Source: a virus
Length of the DNA stretch: 64,000 bases
Virus record (IMG/VR): IMGVR_UViG_3300020444_000002
Location: 22,431 to 86,430 of that record
Reading direction: 5' to 3' (one strand)
The position numbers and the translations under genes were made by a program. Of this stretch, positions 25,550 to 33,059 are shown piece after piece. Within the stretch, counting starts at the first letter, position 1; the number at the start of each line of letters is the position of its first letter. The notes beneath the pieces were generated by a model. It saw nothing but the letters and a program-made list of their open reading frames with translations, searched no databases and had not been told where the DNA came from.

Positions 25550-25785
25550 TAGAATACCTCCCTATCTTTTTTTTCTTTGACTTTTTCGTCAACAACATGC
25601 CCTACAAGTCCGCCGAGAACTCCAGTTAACAAGCCCTTGTTTTCTTCTACTTTATCCGCAAGAAAATACCCCAAAACAGCTCCAATGGCTGCACCTTTGT
25701 TGTCTTTTACGGTTTCTGGTAACTCTTTTGTCAAAGTAGTAAGCGCTTTATCGACTACTTTTTTAACATTCTTTTGCTCTGCCAC
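25549..25785 (-). CDS. Glycine-zipper protein
   Basis: 78 aa. Small-residue repeats AAIGAVLGYFLADKVEENKGLLTGVLGGLVGHVV (about 31-64) form a glycine zipper that could insert in membranes. Follows the promoter at 25821-25849. Confidence 0.6.
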   Translation of the reverse strand: MAEQKNVKKVVDKALTTLTKELPETVKDNKGAAIGAVLGYFLADKVEENKGLLTGVLGGLVGHVVDEKVKEKKDREVF

Positions 25786-25820
25786 GTTTTATACCCTCTC
25801 TTTTGTTGTTTATACCCTCA

Positions 25821-25849
25821 ATTATGCGCCTTTTTTCAGAAAAACGCAA
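25821..25849 (-). promoter_or_regulatory. TTGCGT-17-CATAAT promoter
   Basis: Consensus element. It drives the 25785 to 24692 membrane-protein unit. Confidence 0.7.
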
Positions 25850-25854
25850 GCTTT

Positions 25855-26100
25855 TTAGCTTTTAATTCGACTATCTATAACTTCATTCACCTTTAGCGCA
25901 ATATCCTCTGAAGGTGAGTCTAGCTTATCGCCCAATTTGACATATTGTTGTTCAGCGACAACATTTAAGAATTCCCTTAACCTATGGCCCATTTGGCTCG
26001 AGTAAGCTTTTAATATATATTCTGCAATAGCAACTTGCCCACCTGCTGCACCAATCTCCATAGCTTCCTGTACATCTTCTTCTTTATATGTTGCCGGCAC
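25855..26100 (-). CDS. Hypothetical protein
   Basis: Unrecognised, 81 aa, helical. It abuts the zinc-ribbon gene upstream with no gap. Confidence 0.6.
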   Translation of the reverse strand: MPATYKEEDVQEAMEIGAAGGQVAIAEYILKAYSSQMGHRLREFLNVVAEQQYVKLGDKLDSPSEDIALKVNEVIDSRIKS

Positions 26101-26343
26101 TTAATCCCTCCCGTCTATAAATATTTTTAATGTTCGGCCATCGTCTTGAAGAGAGCCTTCTATTTTCTTACTTGGGTCGTTCAATATAACCTGCCTCCCA
26201 ATGGCTGTTGTACCATGACACGCTGGACACTCAAGCCCCTTAAAAGCTCCTTCAACATCTATTCTCCCAGTACCCTTACAGGAAGGGCATGCAGTATGGT
26301 CGATGACCTCTAACCTAGTTACCTTAGACAAATCACTACTCAT
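26101..26343 (-). CDS. DnaJ-type zinc-motif protein
   Basis: 80 aa. CPSCKGTGRIDVEG and CPACHGTTAIG form a paired CxxC zinc site of the CxxCxGxG type. A short beta C-terminus follows. Small chaperone-like or nucleic-acid-binding role possible. Confidence 0.6.
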   Translation of the reverse strand: MSSDLSKVTRLEVIDHTACPSCKGTGRIDVEGAFKGLECPACHGTTAIGRQVILNDPSKKIEGSLQDDGRTLKIFIDGRD

Positions 26344-26611
26344 TCCATGACCTCTTATACCTAGCTTGGTAAGCGGAACGGCTTAACCCAGTTTGTTTTA
26401 GGCACTTCTCTTCCATCTCTGCTTCGTAATCAGCAGCGTCCATGAATTCCTCTTGGACTAAACGGCTAACTTGCTTTACGACAATTTTATACTCTCTGTT
26501 TACTGGAATGTGACGGACCATCGCCCGTTTATACCCCATTGCCTTAGCTTCCGCTTCAGTTTTGACAACAATATCCTGCTGGTATGGATATTCAACTGTT
26601 ATTGTTTTCAT
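26336..26611 (-). CDS. Hypothetical protein
   Basis: Unrecognised, 91 aa, basic and helical at the C-terminus. First gene after the promoter at 26644-26672. Confidence 0.6.
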   Translation of the reverse strand: MKTITVEYPYQQDIVVKTEAEAKAMGYKRAMVRHIPVNREYKIVVKQVSRLVQEEFMDAADYEAEMEEKCLKQTGLSRSAYQARYKRSWNE

Positions 26612-26643
26612 TTATAAGCCTTTCTTAGTTACTTATACGGCTA

Positions 26644-26672
26644 ATTATGCGCCTTTTTTCAAAAAAACGCAA
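26644..26672 (-). promoter_or_regulatory. TTGCGT-17-CATAAT promoter
   Basis: Consensus element driving 26611. Confidence 0.7.
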
Positions 26673-26703
26673 GCTTTTTTTCACAAATTGTTATAGAAAG
26701 TAA

Positions 26704-27201
26704 CTAAGATTGTGTTCCAAAGTGAGAAACTGTCAACCAAGTCTTCTCGCCAATACCGAGAAAATCTACATAGCTGGTACACGCACCCTGCTCCTTGTAT
26801 TGTTTAGACAGTATATTTTTCCTATGGGTCGGTGATTCCATCCAGCTACTTATAAGCTCTTTAACATTGTCTTGCCCGTACGCCAAGTTTTCGCCAGCGT
26901 ATCTATAACTATAACCGACTTTCTTGAACCAATGCCACGGCCTTGTACCGTTAGGGCTTATATGCGCCCAATAGCTGTGTTCAACCATGTCTTCTAATTT
27001 TTCACAAGCTGAGTCGTTTAACTTTTTATTCTCAAGCAACGCTTTTAGGCCTTTGTCTTGCCTTTCTTCGTTTATAAGTGCCATCTGGTTTTGGATTGTC
27101 ATTGCATTATCGGTGTATCTTGGGAATGTTCCTGATTCACCTCGCGATAGAGCTAAAATAAATAATACAAACACAGCGAACAGTGCGATTACAACCTTCA
27201 A
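26704..27201 (-). CDS. Secreted CAP/SCP-domain protein
   Basis: 165 aa from a TTG at 27201, chosen because GGAGG lies 9 nt upstream within the end of the previous gene. Signal peptide or anchor: KVVIALFAVFVLFILALS. The CAP core includes INEERQDKGLKALLENKKL, HSYWAHISPNG, AGENLAYGQ and WMESPTHRKNILSKQYKEQGA. CAP proteins are extracytoplasmic and are known in bacterial surface biology. In a phage it might alter the host envelope or exclude superinfection; the role is inferred only. Confidence 0.75.
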   Translation of the reverse strand: MKVVIALFAVFVLFILALSRGESGTFPRYTDNAMTIQNQMALINEERQDKGLKALLENKKLNDSACEKLEDMVEHSYWAHISPNGTRPWHWFKKVGYSYRYAGENLAYGQDNVKELISSWMESPTHRKNILSKQYKEQGACTSYVDFLGIGEKTWLTVSHFGTQS

Positions 27202-27202
27202 T

Positions 27203-27478
27203 TTATATTTCCTCCCCACACTCACGACAAACAATAACTCTTTCCATACTGGTTATGTTGCCCTCTTTTACCTTTTTCCATTTCTCTTCCATGAACCTAC
27301 TGCCATGCCCGTTTGGGCACTTTGGTTGTCTCGCTATTGCGATAGGTATATAAATAATTAACCAAACTATCGGTGCTATAACAAACAACGTGAACAATAC
27401 CCAAAGGACAGTAGATTGAAATTCAGCATCCCTCTGGGCGCTAAGGATGTATTCTGCGTGTGCTTCGTATGTTTCCAT
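27203..27478 (-). CDS. Membrane protein with zinc ribbon
   Basis: 91 aa. A transmembrane segment (TVLWVLFTLFVIAPIVWLIIYIPIAIA, about 23-49) is followed by a CPNGHG / VCRECGEE metal site. The ATG lies 7 nt after TATAAT, implying a leaderless mRNA. It abuts the CAP gene. Confidence 0.65.
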   Translation of the reverse strand: METYEAHAEYILSAQRDAEFQSTVLWVLFTLFVIAPIVWLIIYIPIAIARQPKCPNGHGSRFMEEKWKKVKEGNITSMERVIVCRECGEEI

Positions 27479-27485
27479 GCCGCTA

Positions 27486-27514
27486 ATTATAGCTCATTTT
27501 TGCTAAAAACGCAA
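27486..27514 (-). promoter_or_regulatory. TTGCGT-17-TATAAT promoter, leaderless
   Basis: Exact consensus; -10 lies 7 nt before the ATG at 27478. Confidence 0.75.
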
Positions 27515-27519
27515 GCGTA

Positions 27520-27822
27520 AAACAAAAACACCCCCCGCTAAAGAGGTGTTTTGTTCGATTGGCTTCTTCTATCCACCAATCTGAGCGTAGTTTGTGGGTC
27601 GGGATCCCCCTTCGGGAACTTTACCGACATGTGGACGACCCTACTAGTGTACATGTGCCTGTCTAGTTTAGTCTGTTGTATCGTCCATTGAACTCCATAG
27701 GAGCATTTCTGCTCATCAACCCCCCGTTCATGGTTACTCCGTGGGGTGTCTACCGTTTCCAGCCTATTAGGTGCATTAGCCGTAGGGAAGCTTATTATGC
27801 TACCACAACGCTCTTATTATTA
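27520..27822 (-). ncRNA. Structured RNA candidate with intrinsic terminator
   Basis: About 300 nt, no ORF, GC-rich. It begins after TATAAT (27829-27834). Several stem words are visible (GGGTCG..CGACCC, TTCCCGAAGGGGGA, GAGCAGAAATGCTC). It ends in AACACC/GGTGTT (27527-27550) plus a U-tract. Not recognised as a known family. Confidence 0.5.
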
Positions 27823-27865
27823 TAATATCACATGCGGTAGGTGGAGGATAGTGTAGAATTGTCAA

Positions 27866-27951
27866 CAAAAGGTAAGAGCCACTAATTAAAGTGGCTCCTC
27901 TAAGAAAGGCCATTAGCGAGTGCAACGGAGTGTTGCTGCCTGCTAAGGCAC
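27866..27951 (-). ncRNA. Small RNA candidate
   Basis: About 85 nt between a TTGCGT-17-CATAAT promoter (27957-27985) and a terminator hairpin GAGCCAC/GTGGCTC (27876-27897) followed by TTACCTTTT. Internal hairpins GCCTTAGCAGGC and GCAACACTCCGTTGC are visible. It looks like a discrete sRNA. Confidence 0.55.
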
Positions 27952-27956
27952 TTTCA

Positions 27957-27985
27957 ATTATGCGCTCTTTTTCAAAAAAACGCAA
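27957..27985 (-). promoter_or_regulatory. TTGCGT-17-CATAAT promoter for sRNA
   Basis: Consensus element overlapping the 3' end of the NinG gene. It drives the 85-nt RNA. Confidence 0.65.
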
Positions 27986-28493
27986 CCCTATAATTGTCTA
28001 TGACCTTTTGAATGTCTGTTGCGGTTACTTTGTTACCGCTCTTTGCCCGCTTTTTTAGCGCGTCTATCGCACTATCGCCATACTCTACCCGGAGCCTTTT
28101 TTCGTATACTTTAAGGTTGCCACTTTTAGTAACATTACAGTCATTACACTGCGGGTGGCAATTCATATTGTCCCAGCGGGTATTGAGGTACCTGCGTGGC
28201 ATAAAATGCCCGTTTTGTATGCCCTCTGTCGTACGATCACAGGTATAACAAATATTGCTAATGCTCCGAATGTAGGCAGAGTGGACTCTATCAGCCTCCT
28301 TTATTAATACACTTCTATCAGAAATACTCCTGTGACGCGTTCTAAGCCGTTCTGAGGCGTTTTGTGCAGAAAGATGCACTTGTGTACGTTTTTGTATAAA
28401 ACCTTCAGGGAGAGGCTGTTTTGGACGTTCGGAGCATTTATTTTTGCTGTGCCAGATTGAACCGCAATGCTTACACGGCTTCCGGGTCAACAT
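27972..28493 (-). CDS. ninG: NinG/Rap-like recombination endonuclease
   Basis: 173 aa. CKHCGSIWHSKNKC at the N-terminus, ICYTCDRT, NGHFMPRRYLNTRWDNMNCHPQCNDCNVTKSGN and a Lys-rich C-terminus match lambda NinG (Rap) in layout and length. NinG is a structure-specific nuclease that acts in recombination at branched DNA. It overlaps a 23 aa ORF upstream. Confidence 0.8.
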   Translation of the reverse strand: MLTRKPCKHCGSIWHSKNKCSERPKQPLPEGFIQKRTQVHLSAQNASERLRTRHRSISDRSVLIKEADRVHSAYIRSISNICYTCDRTTEGIQNGHFMPRRYLNTRWDNMNCHPQCNDCNVTKSGNLKVYEKRLRVEYGDSAIDALKKRAKSGNKVTATDIQKVIDNYRVAFF

Positions 28494-28542
28494 AAACTGG
28501 TACTGCTTCTGTGGCTGGTTCGCCTTCTGTTTTTGTTTCCAT
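28471..28542 (-). CDS. Very small ORF upstream of ninG
   Basis: 23 aa (METKTEGEPATEAVPVYVDP then EAV). Its ATG overlaps the previous stop (TAATG) and AAGGA lies 9 nt upstream. It overlaps ninG. It could be a coupling peptide or a short protein. Confidence 0.4.
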   Translation of the reverse strand: METKTEGEPATEAVPVYVDPEAV

Positions 28543-28676
28543 TATTGCACATCCTTCTTATCAAGACGATACTTTGGCTTAGTGCGTTCTTTGTGGTTGC
28601 CCGTGCGCTTATCTGTGTCGCACAGTCCACACCCCTTCTTGCTGCGGTGTGTTGCTTTACTTTTGTGGTTTGCCAT
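28542..28676 (-). CDS. Small basic Cys/His protein
   Basis: 44 aa; begins MANHKSKATHRSKKGCGLCD. Lys/Arg-rich with one CxxC, likely to bind nucleic acid. TATAAT lies 6 nt before the ATG, so the mRNA is probably leaderless. Confidence 0.55.
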   Translation of the reverse strand: MANHKSKATHRSKKGCGLCDTDKRTGNHKERTKPKYRLDKKDVQ

Positions 28677-28683
28677 ACTCCTA

Positions 28684-28941
28684 TTATACAAACTTAACGG
28701 GAATATGTGTAGTGTAGTCTTCTTCTTTTATTAGTTTTACTGGTACATAGCCCCTGGCTCTCTTGCCCTTGGCCCAGCGTTTGCTTATGTTTGTTAACAA
28801 CTTGTCTAGTTTTATCTGTAGATTACGCAATTCGGTGATATTCTCACCGCTTAGACTACCTTCCATCGTGCTAATTGTATCGTCCAATTCATAATAGAGT
28901 TCGACAAGTTCGCCCACCAATTTACGATTAGCCACGATCAA
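28684..28941 (-). CDS. Hypothetical protein
   Basis: About 85 aa, helical with a coiled-coil-like middle (ELYYELDDTISTMEGSL). The start is either TTG at 28941 or GTG at 28935; both lie in the end of the upstream gene. Function unknown. Confidence 0.6.
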   Translation of the reverse strand: MIVANRKLVGELVELYYELDDTISTMEGSLSGENITELRNLQIKLDKLLTNISKRWAKGKRARGYVPVKLIKEEDYTTHIPVKFV

Positions 28942-29239
28942 GCATCTCTTTCATCGTGCGATACGATATGTTTTCTTTCGTTTTTTTGTCCATATGCCCG
29001 AATCCACCAATGCACCATTCATTCTCTTTCATGCGACGCATTTTTACGTCATTAAATATAGTGCCTATTGTACCATCTTCAAACTTAAACAACCAACGCT
29101 CTTTAATGCGCTGACCGTTAACCTGGGTTGGTTCGCCGAACCGCTTCACTAACTCATCTCGTGGGATGATATATGTACCAACAAGGGCGCTTCCCCCGAA
29201 GTCCATATCGTTCCATTTTTCGTGTAGTTCGTAATTCAT
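28928..29239 (-). CDS. Hypothetical protein
   Basis: Unrecognised, 103 aa. RFGEPTQVNGQRIKERWLFKFEDGTIGTIFND suggests a small beta-rich fold. First gene after the promoter at 29268-29296. Confidence 0.65.
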   Translation of the reverse strand: MNYELHEKWNDMDFGGSALVGTYIIPRDELVKRFGEPTQVNGQRIKERWLFKFEDGTIGTIFNDVKMRRMKENEWCIGGFGHMDKKTKENISYRTMKEMLDRG

Positions 29240-29267
29240 TTAAAGCCTTTCTTAGTTGCTAATTCCA

Positions 29268-29296
29268 ATTATGCTCCTATTCTCAAAAAAACGCAA
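29268..29296 (-). promoter_or_regulatory. TTGCGT-17-CATAAT promoter
   Basis: Consensus element driving 29239. Confidence 0.7.
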
Positions 29297-29341
29297 GCCT
29301 TTTTTGCTATTATTGTTATATGTACTACAAGGTTAATGGTG

Positions 29342-29779
29342 TTATAAGTCTTTGTAAAGCTCTACCATTTCTAGTGCCCACCTATAAATGTCTTTAGCTC
29401 GCTGGCCAGCTGGCTGTGGCTTGACCCATAGCTCTAAATTTTCTATTCTATTGTCGTCCCTGACTCCGTTGATATGGTGAACGTTTTCATTAGGCAATAA
29501 AGGTCTTCCCAAGTGCTTAGACATGACCACACGGTGTTCACGTTGGTACTTGCCCTCGTGGTATATCTTCTTGTACCCTTCTGGGTCCACGCCGTTCCTA
29601 ATAATCTTACCCTCTAGTCTGTACCTACACTCTCTACAACGTACGTTCTTAACAGATTTGAATCCAAACATTTTTCCACAATCTAAGCAGGCTTTATTAT
29701 ATTGACACTTTCGACACTTCAAATGTCTCCCGTGTGGTCTGAATTCTTTATCACATTTGATACATATTTTTGTTTTCAT
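29342..29779 (-). CDS. HNH homing-type endonuclease with zinc ribbons
   Basis: 145 aa from the ATG at 29779. N-terminal repeated CxxC pairs ([35 protein letters not shown]) precede an HNH_3 core ([37 protein letters not shown]). It has its own endonuclease-type promoter and an attenuator leader like the 4993 gene. Free-standing mobile endonuclease. Confidence 0.8.
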   Translation of the reverse strand: MKTKICIKCDKEFRPHGRHLKCRKCQYNKACLDCGKMFGFKSVKNVRCRECRYRLEGKIIRNGVDPEGYKKIYHEGKYQREHRVVMSKHLGRPLLPNENVHHINGVRDDNRIENLELWVKPQPAGQRAKDIYRWALEMVELYKDL

Positions 29780-29799
29780 TTTTGTTCCCTCAAACAAAA

Positions 29800-29826
29800 A
29801 GCTCCGACAGTGAGGGCTGTGGAGCT
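29800..29826 (-). promoter_or_regulatory. Attenuator hairpin of the HNH gene
   Basis: AGCTCCACAG/CTGT-C-GGAGCT stem followed by TTTTTGTTT, then GAGGGAAC and the ATG. It has the same placement as the hairpin at 5445-5464. An upstream GGGGGT run (29851-29856) can pair with GCCCTC in the loop region, a weaker antiterminator. Confidence 0.55.
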
Positions 29827-29867
29827 TCTATATTTCTATTTTAACAGACACCCCCATGTCTATTTCA

Positions 29868-29893
29868 ATTATAACCTTTTTAGGTTTTTTGAT
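29868..29893 (-). promoter_or_regulatory. Endonuclease-type promoter
   Basis: AACCTAAAAAGGTTATAATT element, near-identical to 5506-5531 and 63172-63197, with the AACCT/AGGTT inverted repeat next to TATAAT. Confidence 0.6.
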
Positions 29894-29904
29894 ATTATTG
29901 GATT

Positions 29905-30273
29905 ATGTGGTATAAAGATAAGCGAGGTGTCTGGAAGAAGGACACTAAAAAGAATTTACAAATTGTTTCTCCCTCGACTCTAAGGCGTAAACGAGAAGCG
30001 TTTGAAAGAAAAAAACTCACCCCCGGATTTAAGAGGTGGAGGGTTTATCAATATAGAAAACAGGGTGGGTTATGCTTTTACTGTCGGCATAGAATCGACG
30101 GCGCTTGGCACACCGACCACTTTGTCCCGCTTGGGAGGTTCTATGGTACTAATGCCTACAAAAACTTGAGGGTCTGTTGTTCGCATTGCAACTACTACAA
30201 ATCTGTACAGTACCCGACAGCTAGACTACTGTCCGAACTACGCCTTGGGCGTGCCTGTAGGGGCGCGCACTAA
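29905..30273 (+). CDS. HNH endonuclease, only rightward gene in the left 47 kb
   Basis: 122 aa. CFYCRHRIDGAWHTDHFVPLGRFYGTNAYKNLRVCCSHCNYYKS holds two CxxC knuckles and the HNH His residues. Basic N-terminal 50 residues. Divergent from the 29342 HNH gene and convergent with the glycosyltransferase, whose end it overlaps by 4 nt. Its orientation suggests recent arrival. Confidence 0.7.
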   Translation: MWYKDKRGVWKKDTKKNLQIVSPSTLRRKREAFERKKLTPGFKRWRVYQYRKQGGLCFYCRHRIDGAWHTDHFVPLGRFYGTNAYKNLRVCCSHCNYYKSVQYPTARLLSELRLGRACRGAH

Positions 30274-31037
30274 ATAGTTTCAAGAAGTTTCTTCTTGTAG
30301 GTAGAAGTAGCTAGACGTAGCTCCCATGTCCCCTTGCCCTTACTAACATAAGCCTTGCAATAGTCTGGGTATTCTTGGGCAAGTATCTTTGCGTAACGCT
30401 CAACACGCTCGTTGGTGCGAGTTTCTTGCATGCCACCTTGCTCCTTATAATATGCAGTGTTCACGGTAATATAATTCAGACGGACCACACCTTTTTCTTT
30501 GTCGAAGTGTTTTAGTGTACGGAGGTAGTCTTCTTTTTCGTCAAATTCAACACGCTGGAAGCTTTTTTTGCGATTAATAATACCGTAACACGACCCAATA
30601 ATATAGTGCAGTCCTTCTGTCACATCATTATCCATGAAGAAATAATTACGAGCTGCATAGATACCCCATAAGCTCTTACCCTGTTTTTCACACCAGTCAA
30701 ACCCTTTCTCCGCGAAGGCAAGCACATTAGTATCTGGTATGAGTCGTTTGCCGTCTGTGCTTAACTTCTCAAAGGAAACAATATCGTCATCCAGGAACAA
30801 TATTTTCTCACCTTGTGGGTAGTAGTCAAGGATAAAGTTTCTATTACCTGCCAAAGTCGGAACAGAATCGACAACTTTCACCATATTGCCAGTGCCACTA
30901 ACATAGGCATCATGCTCTTCTGGGTCAGATATGAACACAGTAACATTATCAAGTGGGACACCGCTGCGAACTAACGCTGATATTGTTTTCTCAAATACCG
31001 TATGACTACGACGGTAGCTAGGAATTGCTATTTGCAC
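30270..31037 (-). CDS. TET/JBP-associated glycosyltransferase (TAGT-like)
   Basis: 255 aa. GT-A start AIPSYRRSHTVFEKTISALVRSG, VTVFISDPEEHDAYV, LAGNRNFILDYYPQGEKILFLDDDIVSF (DxD metal motif), then YYKEQGGMQETRTNER. This pattern fits the glycosyltransferases found next to TET/JBP dioxygenases in phages. It would attach a sugar to a hydroxylated base in phage DNA. It overlaps the dioxygenase gene by 20 nt. Confidence 0.75.
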   Translation of the reverse strand: MQIAIPSYRRSHTVFEKTISALVRSGVPLDNVTVFISDPEEHDAYVSGTGNMVKVVDSVPTLAGNRNFILDYYPQGEKILFLDDDIVSFEKLSTDGKRLIPDTNVLAFAEKGFDWCEKQGKSLWGIYAARNYFFMDNDVTEGLHYIIGSCYGIINRKKSFQRVEFDEKEDYLRTLKHFDKEKGVVRLNYITVNTAYYKEQGGMQETRTNERVERYAKILAQEYPDYCKAYVSKGKGTWELRLATSTYKKKLLETI

Positions 31038-31881
31038 TTTTAGCCTTCTCCTCTTCGATCATATGTAATAGTTTCTCAAGCTTTCTGTCTTCTGCCTTTT
31101 TAGCGTTTGCAACTTCGAGTGACGTCTCTAGGCAGTTCCACATTTGTACAAGCGAGTAGAAAACAATCGTGAACCTATAACTGCTAGGGCTTGTACCGCG
31201 CATAGGGGTAACACCATGGACAAAGCGCTGCCCGTCAAACATAGATAGTGAACCATTGCTAATTTTTAAGTTCACCTGTAGTTCTGGTACATGGAGATAC
31301 CCGCCTTTAACATCCTTTTTGAGGCCCAACATAATAGAGAACACATTTTTAAAATTACCAGTGTCAAGGTGATATTTAAGTGGATTGTTCTTGTTGATAA
31401 TCCCACTTGTGAAATGGGTCTCTGGCATCAAATATTCGCCACGAACATTAGCGGCAAGTTCAGAGTGGTTTTGGTACCTTTCTGGAGCAAATTTACCATA
31501 CAACTCCTCAGCGATATGGGCCACATGGAAAAGTTCGTCCTCAATACTCTTGTACTTATTTCCAAAGGCAGTCTTAGAGCATGTTTTCTTACCGGCCAAA
31601 CCAACCATACGCGGTCGATAGCCAATAATCTCAGATTGGGTAACAAGCCCGTTTGTTCGCTTGTTCACAGAAAACTTTACGCCAGCCAAAGCGTCAATCA
31701 TACCAGTCGTGTCGATTTCACTTTCGTTATCCTTGTAAATAACAAGTGTCTCACCAGTGGTCTCCTCGATAATAACTGTGTCTTCGTCAATTATCGGGTC
31801 GTTATTCTCTAGAGCTTTCTGGCTAAGGAGTTCTTTGGTGTTTTTTGGGGCTTGCGCTAGATTAACGTATAGCTTCTTCAT
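31018..31881 (-). CDS. TET/JBP-like 2-oxoglutarate/Fe(II) base dioxygenase
   Basis: 287 aa. LKYHLDTGNFKNVFSIMLGLK supplies the HxD iron ligands. GGYLHVPELQVNLKISNGSLSMFDGQRFVHGVTPM supplies the distal His. SYRFTIVFYS supplies the Arg that binds 2-oxoglutarate. Family members hydroxylate the methyl group of thymine (JBP) or 5-methylcytosine (TET). Which base is used here is not clear: no cytosine-5 methyltransferase is in the window, which slightly favours thymine or methylation by a gene elsewhere. Confidence 0.8.
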   Translation of the reverse strand: MKKLYVNLAQAPKNTKELLSQKALENNDPIIDEDTVIIEETTGETLVIYKDNESEIDTTGMIDALAGVKFSVNKRTNGLVTQSEIIGYRPRMVGLAGKKTCSKTAFGNKYKSIEDELFHVAHIAEELYGKFAPERYQNHSELAANVRGEYLMPETHFTSGIINKNNPLKYHLDTGNFKNVFSIMLGLKKDVKGGYLHVPELQVNLKISNGSLSMFDGQRFVHGVTPMRGTSPSSYRFTIVFYSLVQMWNCLETSLEVANAKKAEDRKLEKLLHMIEEEKAKSANSNS

Positions 31882-32506
31882 ACTGGTCCTTAACTGCCTG
31901 CACTACCGCATCAGTGACCGTCTCGACACCATATTTTTCACGGAAGTAGTTAGCGTATGTCATAAACTCAACGAATGAAGCTTTATCGAAGGTCAAAGAG
32001 ACAGACATAGAGTCGCGCAATTCCTGGTCTGCGAGAGCGTCACCCGGTGTACGACTATCCTCTTTTAGCCCTTGGACCTCATCACCTAATTCGTAAAAAC
32101 GGATGCCATCAAAATTTGTTGTCTCGAATATCTCAGCCTCTGGCAATTCATAAGTAGCGATAAAGTTATCGATACCCTCTTGCGTGATAGTTCCGTACTG
32201 TGAGGTGATTTGGAGTAGTCGCTTCATGGCTGTTGCCATATCCGGAGCTTCAACCGTTAGGTAAGGGATTGGTACATCTTCCCAGCCCTCTTTAGTCAGT
32301 AGCCGTTTACGTTGGTGTCCGTCCAGAAGCCACTTCTGGCCAGTCTCATCTGTCCATTGCGCAACAGGTATGTCAAACCCATTTTCAAGGATTGCGTTCT
32401 TTAGCTTTTCATAATTTTCATTTGATAAATATTTTAATTCGCCTTGGCTAGCCTCAAACTCCGAAATAGGCGCTGTGGGCAACTTGTTGGGGTTATTTAC
32501 TTTCAT
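31862..32506 (-). CDS. ParB/Srx-type domain protein
   Basis: 214 aa. An N-terminal ParB-like core includes NYEKLKNAILENGFDIPVAQW and LLDGHQRKRLLTKEGW (GHQR motif, about residues 62-69), then a long helical C-terminus. ParB-like proteins accompany some phage DNA-base modification genes. Overlaps the dioxygenase gene by 20 nt, so probably part of that system as a DNA-targeting or nuclease partner. Confidence 0.7.
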   Translation of the reverse strand: MKVNNPNKLPTAPISEFEASQGELKYLSNENYEKLKNAILENGFDIPVAQWTDETGQKWLLDGHQRKRLLTKEGWEDVPIPYLTVEAPDMATAMKRLLQITSQYGTITQEGIDNFIATYELPEAEIFETTNFDGIRFYELGDEVQGLKEDSRTPGDALADQELRDSMSVSLTFDKASFVEFMTYANYFREKYGVETVTDAVVQAVKDQYEEAIR

Positions 32507-32568
32507 CTTTAATCCGTCTCACGCCTAATCGTTTCGCTCTGCGAGTACCGACAAAGGCATTATTTATT

Positions 32569-32754
32569 TTAATTAATATCTTGCTCACTAAAGAGGCGTT
32601 CATCTTTTGCATAGTCATAGTCTATATCATCACTTCCGTATACGTCCATAGAGTCGTCATGGTTCTCTAACGCGACAACAACAGCGCCCCCTATTTTTCT
32701 CACTACACCCTCCAGTGCCTCTTTAGCCTGTTCTACGATGCGTGGTTTTTCCAT
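32569..32754 (-). CDS. Hypothetical small acidic protein
   Basis: Unrecognised, 61 aa. Helical N-terminus, strongly acidic C-terminus (DDSMDVYGSDDIDYDYAKDE). ATG lies 6 nt after TATAAT (TTGATT-17-TATAAT, 32761-32789), implying leaderless expression. Confidence 0.6.
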   Translation of the reverse strand: MEKPRIVEQAKEALEGVVRKIGGAVVVALENHDDSMDVYGSDDIDYDYAKDERLFSEQDIN

Positions 32755-32760
32755 ATCTTT

Positions 32761-32789
32761 ATTATACCTTATTTTAGTTTACCAATCAA
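32761..32789 (-). promoter_or_regulatory. Promoter, leaderless
   Basis: TTGATT, 17 nt, TATAAT, then 6 nt to the ATG at 32754. Confidence 0.6.
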
Positions 32790-33059
32790 CTCATGTAAAA
32801 GGGAAGCTATACCGCTTAGCGCAAAAACACTGATAACGAAGGTGGCAATACTATCCGACAATAGTAGTGCCAGCGGAACTGCAACCCAAATTGACAGGCA
32901 ATAAAAGCAACTAACTAAGTCAAACATTCCACCCATTCGCTTTTGACGCTGGGCTAACTTTGCTCTAACTTTTGTAAAAATATCTAGCGGACCGCGCTCT
33001 GTCCACAACATTCTTGTTATGCGCCAAACTGCAACACTAGCTAAAAGCCAATAATCCAT
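32769..33059 (-). CDS. DUF1360-like membrane protein
   Basis: 96 aa. LLASVAVWRITRMLWTERGPLDIF, then LVSCFYCLSIWVAVPLALLL and a third hydrophobic stretch, matching the DUF1360 pattern with its conserved C-FYC-SIW motif. Found in phages and Gram-positive genomes; role unknown. Confidence 0.75.
   Translation of the reverse strand: MDYWLLASVAVWRITRMLWTERGPLDIFTKVRAKLAQRQKRMGGMFDLVSCFYCLSIWVAVPLALLLSDSIATFVISVFALSGIASLLHELIGKLK

Noticed and set aside
27800-27985. 61-codon minus-strand frame
   Set aside because: It runs through a promoter, an sRNA and its terminator; composition looks like translated non-coding DNA.
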